Shown here: piece after piece, positions 40,267 through 49,138 of the stretch
Layout of the letters: each line of letters opens with the position of its first letter
Position numbering within the stretch: position 1 is the stretch's first letter
Origin: DATEVL01 sp035281845
Lineage (GTDB): Bacteria > Chloroflexota > Anaerolineae > Anaerolineales > E44-bin32
DNA length: 64,000 nucleotides
Assembly: GCA_035281845.1 (NCBI GenBank)
Contig: DATEVL010000028.1
Coordinates: 22,571-86,570, forward strand
Reading direction: 5' to 3'
The notes under the pieces: model-generated
Told to the model about the DNA's origin: nothing
Seen by the model: the letters and a program-made list of their open reading frames with translations, nothing else
The model's database searches: none
Made by a program: the position numbers and the translations under genes

Positions 40267-41463
40267 CTATCGCTTTCCCGGGTCAGCGACTTCGGTCGCC
40301 AGCTGGCCGCAGCCGGCCTGAATGTCGATCCCGCGCCGAACCCGCAAGGTGCACGGAATCCCGGATGATTTCAGCCGGGCACGGAAAGCCTCGGCGCGCC
40401 TGGAATCCGGTGCCGCTCCGGGATACCCTGCGGTCGGGTTCAACGGAATCAGGTTGACGTGACACAGCATGCCTCGGAGACGTTCCACGAGAGCGGCCGC
40501 CTGATCCGGCCCGTCGTTGACATCCTGGATCAACGCCCATTCGATCGTCAAGCGGCGATGAGTCGAGTCGATGTACGCCCGGCAGGCCTCCATCAAGGCC
40601 GCCAGGGGATAGCGGCGGTTGATCGGCACCAGCCGGTCTCGCACTTCATCGGTGGCGGCATGTAACGAGACCGCCAGATTGACCTGCCGCCGCTCCTCGG
40701 CGAAACGCCGGATCATCGGAACGATGCCGACCGTCGAGATCGTGATCCGGCGCGCGCCGAAGCGCATGCCGGCAGGATCGGTGAGACGGTCGACGGCTGC
40801 CAGGCTGGCCTGATAGTTGTGGAACGGCTCGCCCATCCCCATGAACACGATGTTCGTCAGCGGCTGTTCCCGACCGAGGCGGAGCACCTGTTCGACGATT
40901 TCCCCCGAAGTCAGATTGCGGATAAAGCCCATCTGGCCGGTTGCGCAGAAGGTGCAGCCCATGGCGCAGCCGGCTTGGGTCGAGATACAGGCGGTGCGAC
41001 GGCGGTCATAGGTCATCAGGACCGCTTCCACCGTCGCGCCTCCCGTCCGGTCGGACAGCAGCCACTTAGTGGCGTGGCCGTCCGTTGACGTCCGGCGGGC
41101 GGTCTCATTGAAACCGCGGAACTCGAAGGTATCGTGCAGCCGATGGCGCACCTCGAACGGGAGGTCCGTGGCTTGCTCGGCATCGACGATTCCGCGTTGA
41201 TAGACGGCTTGCCAAATCTGGCGAGCGCGGTAGGAGGGCTGGTCCCAGGCGGCCATGACCTGTTCGAGGCCGGGCAAGTCGAGATCGAGGATCGAAGGTC
41301 GGCTCGCCTCCAGGATCCCCAGCGAGACGCCCCCTCCGGGGTCTCCTCCAGGATCCCCTTCGGGATGCCCTCTCCAGGGTCCCCTACGGGATGCGATGCG
41401 CGATCCCGAACTGCACCGGGACAGGTGTGCGAAGCGCGACGAAGCGCGACTCCGTGCGGTCAC
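40267..41463 (-). CDS. rlmN: Dual-specificity 23S rRNA/tRNA adenine-C2 methyltransferase RlmN
   Basis: Radical-SAM motif Cys-x3-Cys-x2-Cys in TQAGCAMGCTFCATGQMGF, the catalytic C-terminal Cys in GIDIQAGCGQLATEV, and the N-terminal substrate domain LPGLEQVMAAWDQPSYRARQ. It methylates A2503 of 23S rRNA and A37 of some tRNAs. The frame as drawn starts at a GTG (41463), but its first 45 or so codons cross the 99-bp dispersed repeat. No ATG, GTG or TTG lies between the repeat and the conserved SILDLDLPGLEQ. Either translation starts inside or before the repeat, a non-standard codon is used, or an internal TTG/ATG trims the N-terminus. Confidence 0.9.
   Translation of the reverse strand: MTARSRASSRFAHLSRCSSGSRIASRRGPWRGHPEGDPGGDPGGGVSLGILEASRPSILDLDLPGLEQVMAAWDQPSYRARQIWQAVYQRGIVDAEQATDLPFEVRHRLHDTFEFRGFNETARRTSTDGHATKWLLSDRTGGATVEAVLMTYDRRRTACISTQAGCAMGCTFCATGQMGFIRNLTSGEIVEQVLRLGREQPLTNIVFMGMGEPFHNYQASLAAVDRLTDPAGMRFGARRITISTVGIVPMIRRFAEERRQVNLAVSLHAATDEVRDRLVPINRRYPLAALMEACRAYIDSTHRRLTIEWALIQDVNDGPDQAAALVERLRGMLCHVNLIPLNPTAGYPGAAPDSRRAEAFRARLKSSGIPCTLRVRRGIDIQAGCGQLATEVADPGKR
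41351..41449. repeat. 99-bp dispersed repeat, copy C (inside the rlmN 5' end)
   Basis: Exact reverse complement of 22256-22354. It is read as part of the rlmN frame, giving an Arg/Ser/Gly-rich N-terminus (SRASSRFAHLSRCSSGSR). Confidence 0.92.
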
Positions 41464-41485
41464 GTGGGGGCCATCCGAAATGTTC

Positions 41486-42307
41486 TCACGGTTGGCCGCC
41501 AGGCCTTGCCACCCAGTCCGGAAGGCGCCGCAACAGCGCTGGCAAGTCTTCGAAGGTCCAATCGGGGCGGACGTCTCGGCCGGGGAGGTCGGCGACTGCG
41601 GTGACGCCCGTCAACAGGAGGGCGGTCTGCATACCGGCGCGCGCTCCACCGGCAATATCCGTCTCCAGCCGGTCCCCGACGACAAGCGTTTCCGCTGGTG
41701 GAACGCCCAGGCGGCTGGTGGCTTCGAGAAAGAGATGAGGCTCAGGCTTGCCAACGATGAGGGGCGCTCGGCCGGTGGCCGTCTCCAAGGCAGCGAGGAT
41801 GGCCCCGTTTCCGGGTCCGATACCTCGTTCGGTGGGAAAGGTGCGGTCGGGATTGGTGCCGATGAAGACCGCACCGGCGGCGATAGCCAGCCCAGCCTCA
41901 ACGATCTTCCGCCAGGTGAGTTCCCGGTCCATCCCGACGACGACGATGCCGGCGTTGTCGGCGCTTTCCAGCAGGGAGCAGCCCGCCTCAACCAGCGCCC
42001 GCCTCAGGCTCTCCTCCCCGATGGCGAAAACCGATGGCGGCCGGGGGTAGTGGCGGCGGATGTATCCCGCCGCGGCGTCGGCCGAGGTCACCAGGTGTTC
42101 CGCCGTCAATCGGATTCCGGACGGGCCGAGCCGACCCTGGACCGACTCGATGGTGAGGGTAGCGTTGTTGCTCGCCAGACAGAAGGGAAGGGCCCGGGTT
42201 TCTATGAAGCGAAGGAAGTCGATGGCCCCCGGCAACAGATCGCGGCCTCGCCACAACACGCCGTCAAGATCGATAACGAAAGCGCGAACCGGAAGAGGAT
42301 CTGCCAT
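41486..42307 (-). CDS. HAD-superfamily IIA phosphatase, NagD-like
   Basis: 273 residues from the ATG at 42307; the frame also reaches a TTG at 42334 that overlaps the upstream stop. Nucleophile Asp in AFVIDLDGVLWRGRDLLPGA near residue 10, motif II region LPFCLASNNATLT, motif III lysine in PLIVGKPEPHLFLEAT, and motif IV LVVGDRLETDIAGG. The large alpha/beta cap between motifs II and III marks class IIA (NagD, pyridoxal phosphatase, p-nitrophenyl phosphatase). Natural substrate unclear. In an operon-like series with the DUF1028 gene. Confidence 0.9.
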   Translation of the reverse strand: MADPLPVRAFVIDLDGVLWRGRDLLPGAIDFLRFIETRALPFCLASNNATLTIESVQGRLGPSGIRLTAEHLVTSADAAAGYIRRHYPRPPSVFAIGEESLRRALVEAGCSLLESADNAGIVVVGMDRELTWRKIVEAGLAIAAGAVFIGTNPDRTFPTERGIGPGNGAILAALETATGRAPLIVGKPEPHLFLEATSRLGVPPAETLVVGDRLETDIAGGARAGMQTALLLTGVTAVADLPGRDVRPDWTFEDLPALLRRLPDWVARPGGQP

Positions 42308-42330
42308 GACGTGGATGGTTGGGTGAGACG

Positions 42331-43281
42331 TCAATCTCCGAAGCGCTGCACCAGAAACTCATACGCGGGGCGATCGATCCACCCCGCCTCCAGGTCGCAG
42401 CGGTCCTCGAAGTTCTCGTTCCCGATGAAATGTCGCAGAGCCTTCTGGACGTCGGGTGTCAGAGCTGACTCGTCGGCGTTGTCGACGTAGCCGAGGCTGT
42501 GCAAGATGTGTACAAGGCGGTGAAGGACATCTCCCTCCAACGGCAATCGATCTTCGGGAGGACTCTTGCCGAAGTACAGGCGATGGAGCTCCAGCAGTTG
42601 CGCCAATCGCGGGACAGGGTCGTCATGGTCATCGACGCGATAGTCGATCCAGCGATCATTGCCACCGGCGTAGCCCCCGCCTTCTCGAACCACGAGCAGG
42701 GCGGCGCTCTGCCGTCCACGGCGGTCACCACCGGCTCGATCGCCGGCGAGCAGCGCTGCGATCAGACGATCGGGAAGATCACCGGTCGTTTCTGTGAAGG
42801 ACTGGGCCATCGCCTCGACGACCTGCGGGCCGGCCAGGATGTTCCCCTGAATCGCCAGGCCGTCCGCCGCCATCCCGCCCGCCCACGGCAGGCAACTCGA
42901 TCCGGTGAACGTCGACCCCCCGCCCGCCGCGTCGACGAGACCGGCCTGCCGCTGGTCGCGGCCCGGGTCTTCCGCCAGGAGCCGATCGAGCGTCTCGCCG
43001 GCGGATAACCCATCGGCCATCATGTGCAGGCCCTCCGGTCCGTAGGCCGTGTTGGCGTAGGACTGGGTGGCGACGGCGCCGACGCCGGCGATGGCCCAGG
43101 GAACGACCGCGCCGACCGCGGGAAACTTCGAGGCGACCGCGATTCCCCAGGCCGGGAGAGCGGCATCCCAGGCGACGATGGAAAACGTGGCGACCGGACG
43201 AGAAAGCGCCGGCGGCCAATGACGTTGGCTGGTGGGAATGATGATGGCGCGCTGCACGCGCCTCGCCGTGAGGTCGGTCAA
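42331..43281 (-). CDS. DUF1028 Ntn-hydrolase-like protein with C-terminal peptidoglycan-binding-like domain
   Basis: 316 residues from a TTG; a GTG at 43257 is an alternative. The DUF1028 part (about 30-235) has ATFSIVAWDAALPAWGIAVA, SKFPAVGAVVPWAIAGVGAV, QSYANTAYGPEGLHMMADG and DAAGGGSTFTGSSCLPWAGG. The C-terminal 70 residues (VDNADESALTPDVQKALRHF) resemble the putative PG_binding_2 domain that often ends these proteins. DUF1028 proteins have an Ntn-hydrolase-like fold and poorly known function. Confidence 0.88.
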   Translation of the reverse strand: MTDLTARRVQRAIIIPTSQRHWPPALSRPVATFSIVAWDAALPAWGIAVASKFPAVGAVVPWAIAGVGAVATQSYANTAYGPEGLHMMADGLSAGETLDRLLAEDPGRDQRQAGLVDAAGGGSTFTGSSCLPWAGGMAADGLAIQGNILAGPQVVEAMAQSFTETTGDLPDRLIAALLAGDRAGGDRRGRQSAALLVVREGGGYAGGNDRWIDYRVDDHDDPVPRLAQLLELHRLYFGKSPPEDRLPLEGDVLHRLVHILHSLGYVDNADESALTPDVQKALRHFIGNENFEDRCDLEAGWIDRPAYEFLVQRFGD

Positions 43282-43285
43282 AGGA

Positions 43286-44587
43286 TCAGGCAGCGTCGAA
43301 CAGGGGGCGGTCGGTCTCGTCGGCCAAGTCCGTTCCGGACGTATCCAACAACACGGGCGAGGCTTGGCCCCGAATGGTCTTGTCGGTCACCAGCACATGC
43401 CGGACCTCGGGGCGAGAGGGGATCTCGTACATCACGTCCAGCAGGACACCTTCGATGATAGAGCGCAGGCCGCGGGCGCCGGTCTCGCGGGCCATTGCCA
43501 GATCGGCCGCGGCGTCGAGCGCCTCCGGGGTGAACTCCAGCTCGACATGGTCCATCTCGAACAGGCGCTGATACTGGCGGACCAGGGCGTTGCGCGGCTG
43601 GGTCAGGATCGCCCGCAGGGCATCCCGGTCGAGCGGTTCGACGCTGACCGAGACCGGAAGCCGGCCGACGAGCTCGGGGATCATCCCATAATGCATCAGG
43701 TCGTCGGGGCTGATCAGGCGCAACAACTCGGCCTCACTGAGCGATTGCGGTTCGCTGCCGTCGCGCGTCCCGGCGAAACCCAGCCGACCCCGGCGCCCTG
43801 CGCGGTCGGCGATGATCTCGGCCAGTCCGCCGAAGGTCCCGCCGCAGATGAAAAGGACGTCGCGCGTGTCGACCTGGATGAACTCCTGCTGCGGGTGCTT
43901 CCGTCCGCCTTGGGGCGGGACGTTGACCGACGCCCCTTCCATGATCTTGAGCAGCGCCTGCTGAACGCCTTCGCCGGAGACGTCGCGCGTGATGCTGGGA
44001 TTGTCCCCGGTCTTGCGGGCGATCTTGTCGATCTCATCCAGGTAGACGATGCCCCGCTCGGCGCGCTGCACATTGAAATCGGCCGCCTGCAACAGGCGCA
44101 GCAGAATGTTCTCGACATCTTCGCCGACGTAACCGGCTTCGGTCAGCGCGGTGGCGTCGCCGATGCAAAAGGGGACTTCGAGAATGCGCGCCAGAGTTTG
44201 GGCCAGGAGGGTCTTGCCGCAGCCGGTCGGGCCGACGAGCAGGATGTTGCTTTTCTCCAGCTCAACGTCGGACTCGCCCCGGCTGGCGATTCGCTTGTAG
44301 TGGTTGTAGACGGCGACGGACAGAACGCGCTTGGCCTGGTCTTGCCCGACGACGTACTCATCGAGCTTATCGAAAATCTGCTGGGGGGGAAGGGTGGGGC
44401 GGGTGGAACCGGCCGGTTGGCCGATGTGGCGGACGTCCCCCTCCAGGATATCCCGGCACAGATCGACGCACTCGTTGCAGATGAAAACCCCTTCCGGCCC
44501 GGCGATCAGCCGTTGGACCTCGGCTTCGCCGCGGCTGCAGAAGGAGCAGCGCCGTGCCGTTGGGGGGGCCGCCTCGCGAGTCGTCAT
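43286..44587 (-). CDS. clpX: ATP-dependent protease ATPase subunit ClpX
   Basis: 433 residues from the ATG at 44587 behind GAGG. The zinc-binding domain has CSFC and CNECVDLC at about 10-40; Walker A is GPTGCGKTLLAQTLA near 115; the pore loop is GYVGEDVENILL; Walker B is GIVYLDEIDKIA. Sensor and RKH-type loop (PPQGGRKHPQQ) are also visible. It unfolds tagged proteins for ClpP. Encoded in the usual tig-clpP-clpX order, 11 nt after clpP. Confidence 0.98.
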   Translation of the reverse strand: MTTREAAPPTARRCSFCSRGEAEVQRLIAGPEGVFICNECVDLCRDILEGDVRHIGQPAGSTRPTLPPQQIFDKLDEYVVGQDQAKRVLSVAVYNHYKRIASRGESDVELEKSNILLVGPTGCGKTLLAQTLARILEVPFCIGDATALTEAGYVGEDVENILLRLLQAADFNVQRAERGIVYLDEIDKIARKTGDNPSITRDVSGEGVQQALLKIMEGASVNVPPQGGRKHPQQEFIQVDTRDVLFICGGTFGGLAEIIADRAGRRGRLGFAGTRDGSEPQSLSEAELLRLISPDDLMHYGMIPELVGRLPVSVSVEPLDRDALRAILTQPRNALVRQYQRLFEMDHVELEFTPEALDAAADLAMARETGARGLRSIIEGVLLDVMYEIPSRPEVRHVLVTDKTIRGQASPVLLDTSGTDLADETDRPLFDAA

Positions 44588-44598
44588 ATCCTCAGGTC

Positions 44599-45216
44599 TC
44601 AAGCCTTCACAGCGTCGGCGGCCGGCAGCAGCACGTGATCGACGAGGCCGTAGGTCTTGGCCGCCTCCCCGTCCATGTAGAAGTCGCGCTCCGTGTCGCG
44701 CTCGATGACTTCTTGGGTCTGGCCAGTATGAGCCACTAATATCCTATTCAAATCGTCCTTCAGGCGCAAGATCTCTTTGGCCTGGATTTCGATGTCGGTC
44801 GCCTGGCCCTGGGCCCCTCCCAGAGGCTGGTGCAAATGGATCGTGGCGTGCGGCAGGGCGTACCGTAGTCCCTTGTCCCCGGCCGCTAGGAGCACAGTAC
44901 CGAACGAGGCCGTTACGCCGACGGCTGTCGTGGAGATCGGGGCCGTCACCTGCATCATCGTGTCATAGATCGCAAGGCCGGCGTAGATGCCCCCGCCCGG
45001 GCAGTTGATGTACATCATGATCTGCCTCTCGGAGTCCTCCCGGTCGAGGAAGAGGAGTTGGGCCACGATCAGGTTGGCGACCTGGTCGTTGATGGGCGTC
45101 CCGAGGAAGACGATCCTTTCCTTCAGCAGCAGCGAATAAATGTCGTAGGCTCGTTCGCCGCGGCCGGAGCTTTCGATAACCATCGGGATCAGTGCGTGGG
45201 CGTCGTCCGTCGTCAT
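44599..45216 (-). CDS. clpP: ATP-dependent Clp protease proteolytic subunit ClpP
   Basis: 205 residues. The nucleophilic Ser lies in TTAVGVTASFGTVLLAAGDK near residue 105 (usual form AASMGAVLL), the His in TIHLHQPLGG near 130, the Asp in IERDTERDFYMDGEAA near 178. N-terminal loop and LLLKERIVFLG are standard. The SFG variant of the active-site turn is mildly unusual. Overlaps tig by 4 nt. Confidence 0.97.
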   Translation of the reverse strand: MTTDDAHALIPMVIESSGRGERAYDIYSLLLKERIVFLGTPINDQVANLIVAQLLFLDREDSERQIMMYINCPGGGIYAGLAIYDTMMQVTAPISTTAVGVTASFGTVLLAAGDKGLRYALPHATIHLHQPLGGAQGQATDIEIQAKEILRLKDDLNRILVAHTGQTQEVIERDTERDFYMDGEAAKTYGLVDHVLLPAADAVKA

Positions 45217-46652
45217 GAATCAGCTTCTCCTTGGGCAGGGGTCGCCTGCGCCGCTAGGGCGGCCCCTTCGTCGGGGCCGGGCGTCAGAGGAGGCGCTTCT
45301 CCGCGCGCGATCTGCACGAGCCGTGCCACGGCCTTGTCGGTGAGCAAGTCCAGGGCCACGCGGCGCCGACCGGCGGGACTCTCGAGGGCGCGCCGAGCGC
45401 TGGCAACGGCATCGTTCAACGGTTCCAGGATTCGGCCGATGGCCGTATCGACCTCGGCCTCTTCCACCTCGAGCCCTTCGGCCTCGACGACCTCTCCCAG
45501 GACCAGGGCCCTCTCGAGGCGGCGTCGAGCCTGCGGCTCGAGTTCCTTGCGCAAGTCCGGCTCTTCCTTCTTCTCGATCTTGAGGAACTCGGCCAGGGTC
45601 AGGCGTTGATCTTTGAGCCGATGGTCAAGGTCGTGCAGCGTGTCGTCGACTTCCTGGCGCAGCAAGACGGGCGGATAGACGATCGTCGCCCCGGCCACGA
45701 CCGCCTCGATCACCTGCTCGGCGAACTCAGCTTCGGCCTGACGGCGGCTTTGAGCCTCGAGGGACTGCCGCACCTTCATCCGCAAGTCGGGCAGGTCGTT
45801 GAAGTCGCCCATCGTGCGCGCCAGCTCGTCGGACCACTCCGGCAAGGCGCGCGATTTGACGGCCTGACAGCGGAAATGAAACGAGGCGAGGCGTCCGCGC
45901 AGCGACTCGTTGCGGTAGTCGGCGGGGAACGCGTATTCGACTTCTTTTTCGTCTCCGGCTCGCATCCCCGTCAGGTGCGCCGTCACCCCGGGGAACGGGA
46001 AGTCCGTCGCTTCCGCCAGGAGCAACGACAGGCCCTTTTCGTCCATCAACACAGGGCGGCCCCCGGAGGCGGCGGGCGCCTCGATTCCGGCAGACGGCTG
46101 GTCTTCGGCAGAATCGGCCGGGGCTCCCAGCTCGCCCTTGACGTCGAGGACGATCACGTCGGAGTCCTGCGCCGCTCGATCGACCGGCTCGATCAACGCC
46201 TGTTGTTGGCGCAATCCCTCCAGCACTTCTTCGACGGCGGCCTCACCCACTTCCGGAGCCGGAAAAGGTAAGCGGAGGTCGCGATACTTCCCGAGATCGA
46301 CGGAAGGGCGTAAGGGGACGGTGTAGCGGAGCACAAGAGGCTCGCGGCTGACGACGTCGTCGAACGAGCCGGGGGCGATCGGGTCGAGCTCGCTGTTCTC
46401 AAGGGCCTGGCGGTAGATATCGGGCCCAAGCGAATCGAGAGCCTCGTCGAAGATCGCCTCCTCGCCGTAGCGCTGGACGACGACTTCATACGGCGCCTTG
46501 CCCGGTCGGAATCCTGCGATGTGCGCCCGCCGGCTCATCTGACGCGCGGCGCGATGCATCGCCGCCTCGATCTGGTCCGGAGGGACCTCGACGGTGAGCT
46601 GTTTCTGGCGCTCGGCCAAATCTTCCGAAGTGATCTTTAACGCCACAGGCAC
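45213..46652 (-). CDS. tig: Trigger factor, ribosome-associated chaperone
   Basis: 479 residues. Ribosome-binding loop near residue 43 (HIAGFRPGKAPYEVVVQRYG, the GFRxGKxP signature), the PPIase-like domain at about 155-250 including a 30-residue acidic/Pro-rich insertion (SAEDQPSAGIEAPAASG), and the helical C-terminal substrate-binding arms. It folds nascent chains as a prolyl isomerase and holdase. First gene of the tig-clpP-clpX operon, just downstream of the tRNA-Leu gene on the same strand. Confidence 0.96.
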   Translation of the reverse strand: MPVALKITSEDLAERQKQLTVEVPPDQIEAAMHRAARQMSRRAHIAGFRPGKAPYEVVVQRYGEEAIFDEALDSLGPDIYRQALENSELDPIAPGSFDDVVSREPLVLRYTVPLRPSVDLGKYRDLRLPFPAPEVGEAAVEEVLEGLRQQQALIEPVDRAAQDSDVIVLDVKGELGAPADSAEDQPSAGIEAPAASGGRPVLMDEKGLSLLLAEATDFPFPGVTAHLTGMRAGDEKEVEYAFPADYRNESLRGRLASFHFRCQAVKSRALPEWSDELARTMGDFNDLPDLRMKVRQSLEAQSRRQAEAEFAEQVIEAVVAGATIVYPPVLLRQEVDDTLHDLDHRLKDQRLTLAEFLKIEKKEEPDLRKELEPQARRRLERALVLGEVVEAEGLEVEEAEVDTAIGRILEPLNDAVASARRALESPAGRRRVALDLLTDKAVARLVQIARGEAPPLTPGPDEGAALAAQATPAQGEADS

Positions 46653-46695
46653 CCTCTACCTACCGACACTGCTTCCACGTCGTTCTCGGTAGGAG

Positions 46696-46777
46696 TGGGG
46701 AAGGAGGGACTTGAACCCTCACGCCTTGCGGCACGTGATCCTAAATCACGCCTGTCTGCCAATTCCAGCACTTCCCC
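46696..46777 (-). tRNA. tRNA-Leu (anticodon UAG)
   Basis: On the minus strand the acceptor GGGGAAG pairs with CTTCCCC, the anticodon stem CGTGA/TCACG encloses the loop TTTAGGA (anticodon UAG), a long variable arm (GTGCCGCAAGGCGTG region) marks class II, and the T arm is GAGGG-TTCAAGT-CCCTC. The discriminator is A. The CCA end is not encoded: CTC follows. Confidence 0.93.
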
Positions 46778-46786
46778 GAGCGAATG

Positions 46787-46816
46787 ATTATAGTCTCCGC
46801 CGTGGCGCCGTGTAAA
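46787..46816 (-). promoter_or_regulatory. tRNA-Leu promoter
   Basis: On the minus strand TTTACA (46816-46811), 18-nt spacer, TATAAT (46792-46787), 9 nt before the mature tRNA 5' end. Confidence 0.75.
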
Positions 46817-47134
46817 GCAGGCGCGCGTTAGATCTTCGTTTGAGCTTTTCTGGAGCTCGGAGGGACCCGTGACGATCCCGGCTGAGACGAGCCCAGCGGA
46901 ACGCCAGGCCCGTTTCGCTGTCCGGTGAACCAGCGGGCGCATCCTCCGGCCGACGGAGAGGGACAGCACCGGCGCTTTGATTCAACCGTCCATCCCTAAG
47001 AACCAACGACCGCCCGATCCTCGTTGTAGATCAGGCGGCCGCCTCGTTGGGGATCGAAGATCCACGGCTATCCTTAGAGAACCTCGACCTCTGCGGGTCG
47101 GCGGCAGGTCCTGTCTCACCTCAAGGGCGCCCTG
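46817..47134. other. Gene-free gap, 318 bp
   Basis: No supportable gene. A weak dyad around 47002-47059 (CGACCGCCCGATC facing GATCAGGCGGCCGCC) may be a terminator for the MDR gene. Otherwise featureless. Confidence 0.5.
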
Positions 47135-48223
47135 TCATATCCCGCCGTTATGCCCGACGGTGATGGCGATATGTCCCTTCTTGTGTCCTCTTTCGACGTA
47201 CCGGTGGGCCTCGGCGACCTGCTCGAGGTGAAAGGTCCTATCGATGACGGCCTTGATCACTCCCGCCTCGATCAGCGCTTTGACTTTGGCAAGATCCTCG
47301 ATCCGTTCGGGCGCCACCGCGCAGATCACCCTCTTGCTGGTCTGCCGTCCGGGTAGGCTCGCAGCAATCGAAGTCCACAGCATATCAAACAGGTCTCTTG
47401 CCTTGAAGCTGACCAGGAGGTAGCGTCCGTTCGGCGTTAGCGAGCTCTTGCAGCGTGAGAACGAGCTCCTGCCGAGCACGTCGATGATTAGGTCATAGGT
47501 CTCACCGTTCTTGGTGAAGTCCTCGGCGGTGTAATCGATGACGGTGTCGGCTCCCAGCGCCCTCACGAATTCCATTCTGGGCGTGCCGCAGACCCCGGTG
47601 ATATGTGCCCCGTAGTGCTTGGCAAGCTGCACCGCAGCCGAACCAATTCCTCCGGAAGCGCCGTTGACCAGCACCCTCTGCCCCGGCCGGATATCCGCTT
47701 TGCGCAGCAGACTGAGTGCGGTGAATGCCCCATATGGAACGACCGCCGCTTCTTCGTAGGACACGTTGGCAGGCTTCATAACGACCATGCCGGTTTGCGG
47801 CATGGTCACATATTCGGCGTCGGCTCCCATCTTCCCGACATGTCCGAAAACCTCGTCACCTGGGGCGAACAGCCGCACCTCTTCTCCAACCGCTTCGACT
47901 TCGCCTGCAAACTCGTGCCCGAGGATCTTCCTCTTGGGCTTGTTGAACCCAAACGACATTCGACCCAACAGCCAGAACGCCAACGGCATGTTGAACTCTC
48001 GGGGGGAGATCTCGCCGAACCTCCGGACGGTGAGGTCCCCGAAGCCTACGGATGTTGCGTGTATCTTGACCAGGATTTGGTTTTTCCTTGGGCTCGGCTT
48101 ATCCACCCGGGTCAGCTGAAGGACCTCCGGGGGTCCGTATTCTGAGTAGACGACGGCCTTCATCGTGTACCCTGTAACTGGAATGGCCTCGGCCATCTTC
48201 CATTTGTCATGTGATGCGGTCAT
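47135..48223 (-). CDS. Zinc-independent MDR oxidoreductase (quinone oxidoreductase-like)
   Basis: 362 residues from an ATG with AAAGGAGA 7 nt before it; MKAVVYSEYGPPEVLQL at residue 21 is the conserved family start, so the first 20 residues are extra. Catalytic fold: FNKPKRKILGHEFAGEVEAV, GDEVFGHVGKMGADAEYVTM, then the Rossmann motif GQRVLVNGASGGIGSAAVQL near residue 185. No structural-zinc cysteine cluster is present, which fits QOR-type NADPH enzymes. Substrate unknown. Transcribed with or just after the XRE regulator on the same strand, 16 nt downstream. Confidence 0.88.
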   Translation of the reverse strand: MTASHDKWKMAEAIPVTGYTMKAVVYSEYGPPEVLQLTRVDKPSPRKNQILVKIHATSVGFGDLTVRRFGEISPREFNMPLAFWLLGRMSFGFNKPKRKILGHEFAGEVEAVGEEVRLFAPGDEVFGHVGKMGADAEYVTMPQTGMVVMKPANVSYEEAAVVPYGAFTALSLLRKADIRPGQRVLVNGASGGIGSAAVQLAKHYGAHITGVCGTPRMEFVRALGADTVIDYTAEDFTKNGETYDLIIDVLGRSSFSRCKSSLTPNGRYLLVSFKARDLFDMLWTSIAASLPGRQTSKRVICAVAPERIEDLAKVKALIEAGVIKAVIDRTFHLEQVAEAHRYVERGHKKGHIAITVGHNGGI

Positions 48224-48239
48224 GATCTGGTCTCCTTTG

Positions 48240-48461
48240 CTATTTGGGTTCTGGATACTGAAACACTTCTTTGAGCGGGACCCCGAAGGCCCGCGCGATC
48301 TCGAAGGCCATCTCCAGCGACGGCGAGTAGCGGCCCTGTTCGATGGCGATGATGGTCTGGCGGGTCACGCCGATGCGATCCGCCAGTTCCGCCTGGGTCA
48401 TCTCGCCGTGGGCAAACCTCAGGGCCCGAATCGAGTTGGTGACCTTGGTCGGCTTGCCCAT
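48240..48461 (-). CDS. Small XRE-family (Cro/C1-type) regulator
   Basis: 73 residues, essentially one helix-turn-helix: MTQAELADRIGVTRQTIIAI followed by EQGRYSPSLEMAFEIARAFG and PLKEVFQY. This compact type often controls the membrane-protein gene beside it, which lies 2 nt upstream. A palindrome overlapping the shared promoter is a likely operator, so autorepression is inferred. Confidence 0.93.
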   Translation of the reverse strand: MGKPTKVTNSIRALRFAHGEMTQAELADRIGVTRQTIIAIEQGRYSPSLEMAFEIARAFGVPLKEVFQYPEPK

Positions 48462-48463
48462 GA

Positions 48464-48883
48464 TCAGAGTCCTCGTCGGTAGGCGACGATCTTCACGATC
48501 GATGAGGTGATGGTCGACAAAACGAATACCAGGAAGATCGCATTGGCGATCCAGAAGGTGTCGAACTCCGCCATCGCCAGACCAAGTGGTACCAACATGC
48601 CGACAGCGAGGGCGATCCCTCCGATGTATTCGCCGAACCGGTAGATCTCCTTGTCCCGAGCGTCGCTCTTGTTGGCTTCGCTGGGCTTCGAGATCGCGAC
48701 CGCGATGTGGCCGACGACCGACAAGGCAACGGCGATGGCGATGGTCCACAGCATCGTCGACACATAGGACACCTCGGTGAGGGGAACGTTTTCCGCTCGC
48801 CCAAGGACGATGGTGAGGTAGGCCACGTACGTGCTGACGGTGACGACGGCGTAGACCCAGGTCCCCTTCTCTTCGAACGACAT
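48464..48883 (-). CDS. Small membrane protein paired with XRE regulator
   Basis: 139 residues with four predicted membrane helices (VYAVVTVSTYVAYLTIVLG; TMLWTIAIAVALSVVGHIAV; YIGGIALAVGMLVPLGLAMA; IANAIFLVFVLSTITSSIVK) and a charged loop (SKPSEANKSDARDKEIYRFG). Homologous four-helix proteins are commonly encoded with small XRE regulators. No biochemical function is known to me. First gene of the regulator operon. Confidence 0.8.
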   Translation of the reverse strand: MSFEEKGTWVYAVVTVSTYVAYLTIVLGRAENVPLTEVSYVSTMLWTIAIAVALSVVGHIAVAISKPSEANKSDARDKEIYRFGEYIGGIALAVGMLVPLGLAMAEFDTFWIANAIFLVFVLSTITSSIVKIVAYRRGL

Positions 48884-48914
48884 CTTTCGCTCCTATGTAA
48901 AGCAAGATATACAT

Positions 48915-48943
48915 AGAGTAATGTATATATTACATTGTGTCAA
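48915..48943 (-). promoter_or_regulatory. Promoter with overlapping operator-like palindrome
   Basis: Minus-strand TTGACA (48943-48938), 17-nt spacer, TACTCT (48920-48915). The spacer holds the inverted repeat AATGTA-N5-TACATT (48920-48936), and a related half-site pair (TATGTA...TACATA) follows just downstream near 48897-48918. This AT-rich patch stands out sharply from the surrounding GC-rich DNA. Confidence 0.65.
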
Positions 48944-49138
48944 GTGTGAGTTACTTTGGTCGACGCAATAACTAAACATAACTTCGCCACGTCGTGCTGG
49001 GGAAGCGGCGGTCGGGGCGTCAGTAGCTCGGGGAATCGATTGTCGTTAGAGGACTGTCGCGTGGGGAAAGCCGCGAGTCTCGCTCCTTGACTTTGGGAGG
49101 AGGCCTTTGGACCTGGGCTTGCCAACCGAGCCCGCCTG

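Noticed and set aside
43232..44638. Open frame of 468 codons on the plus strand
   Set aside because: Antisense to clpX, which is certain.
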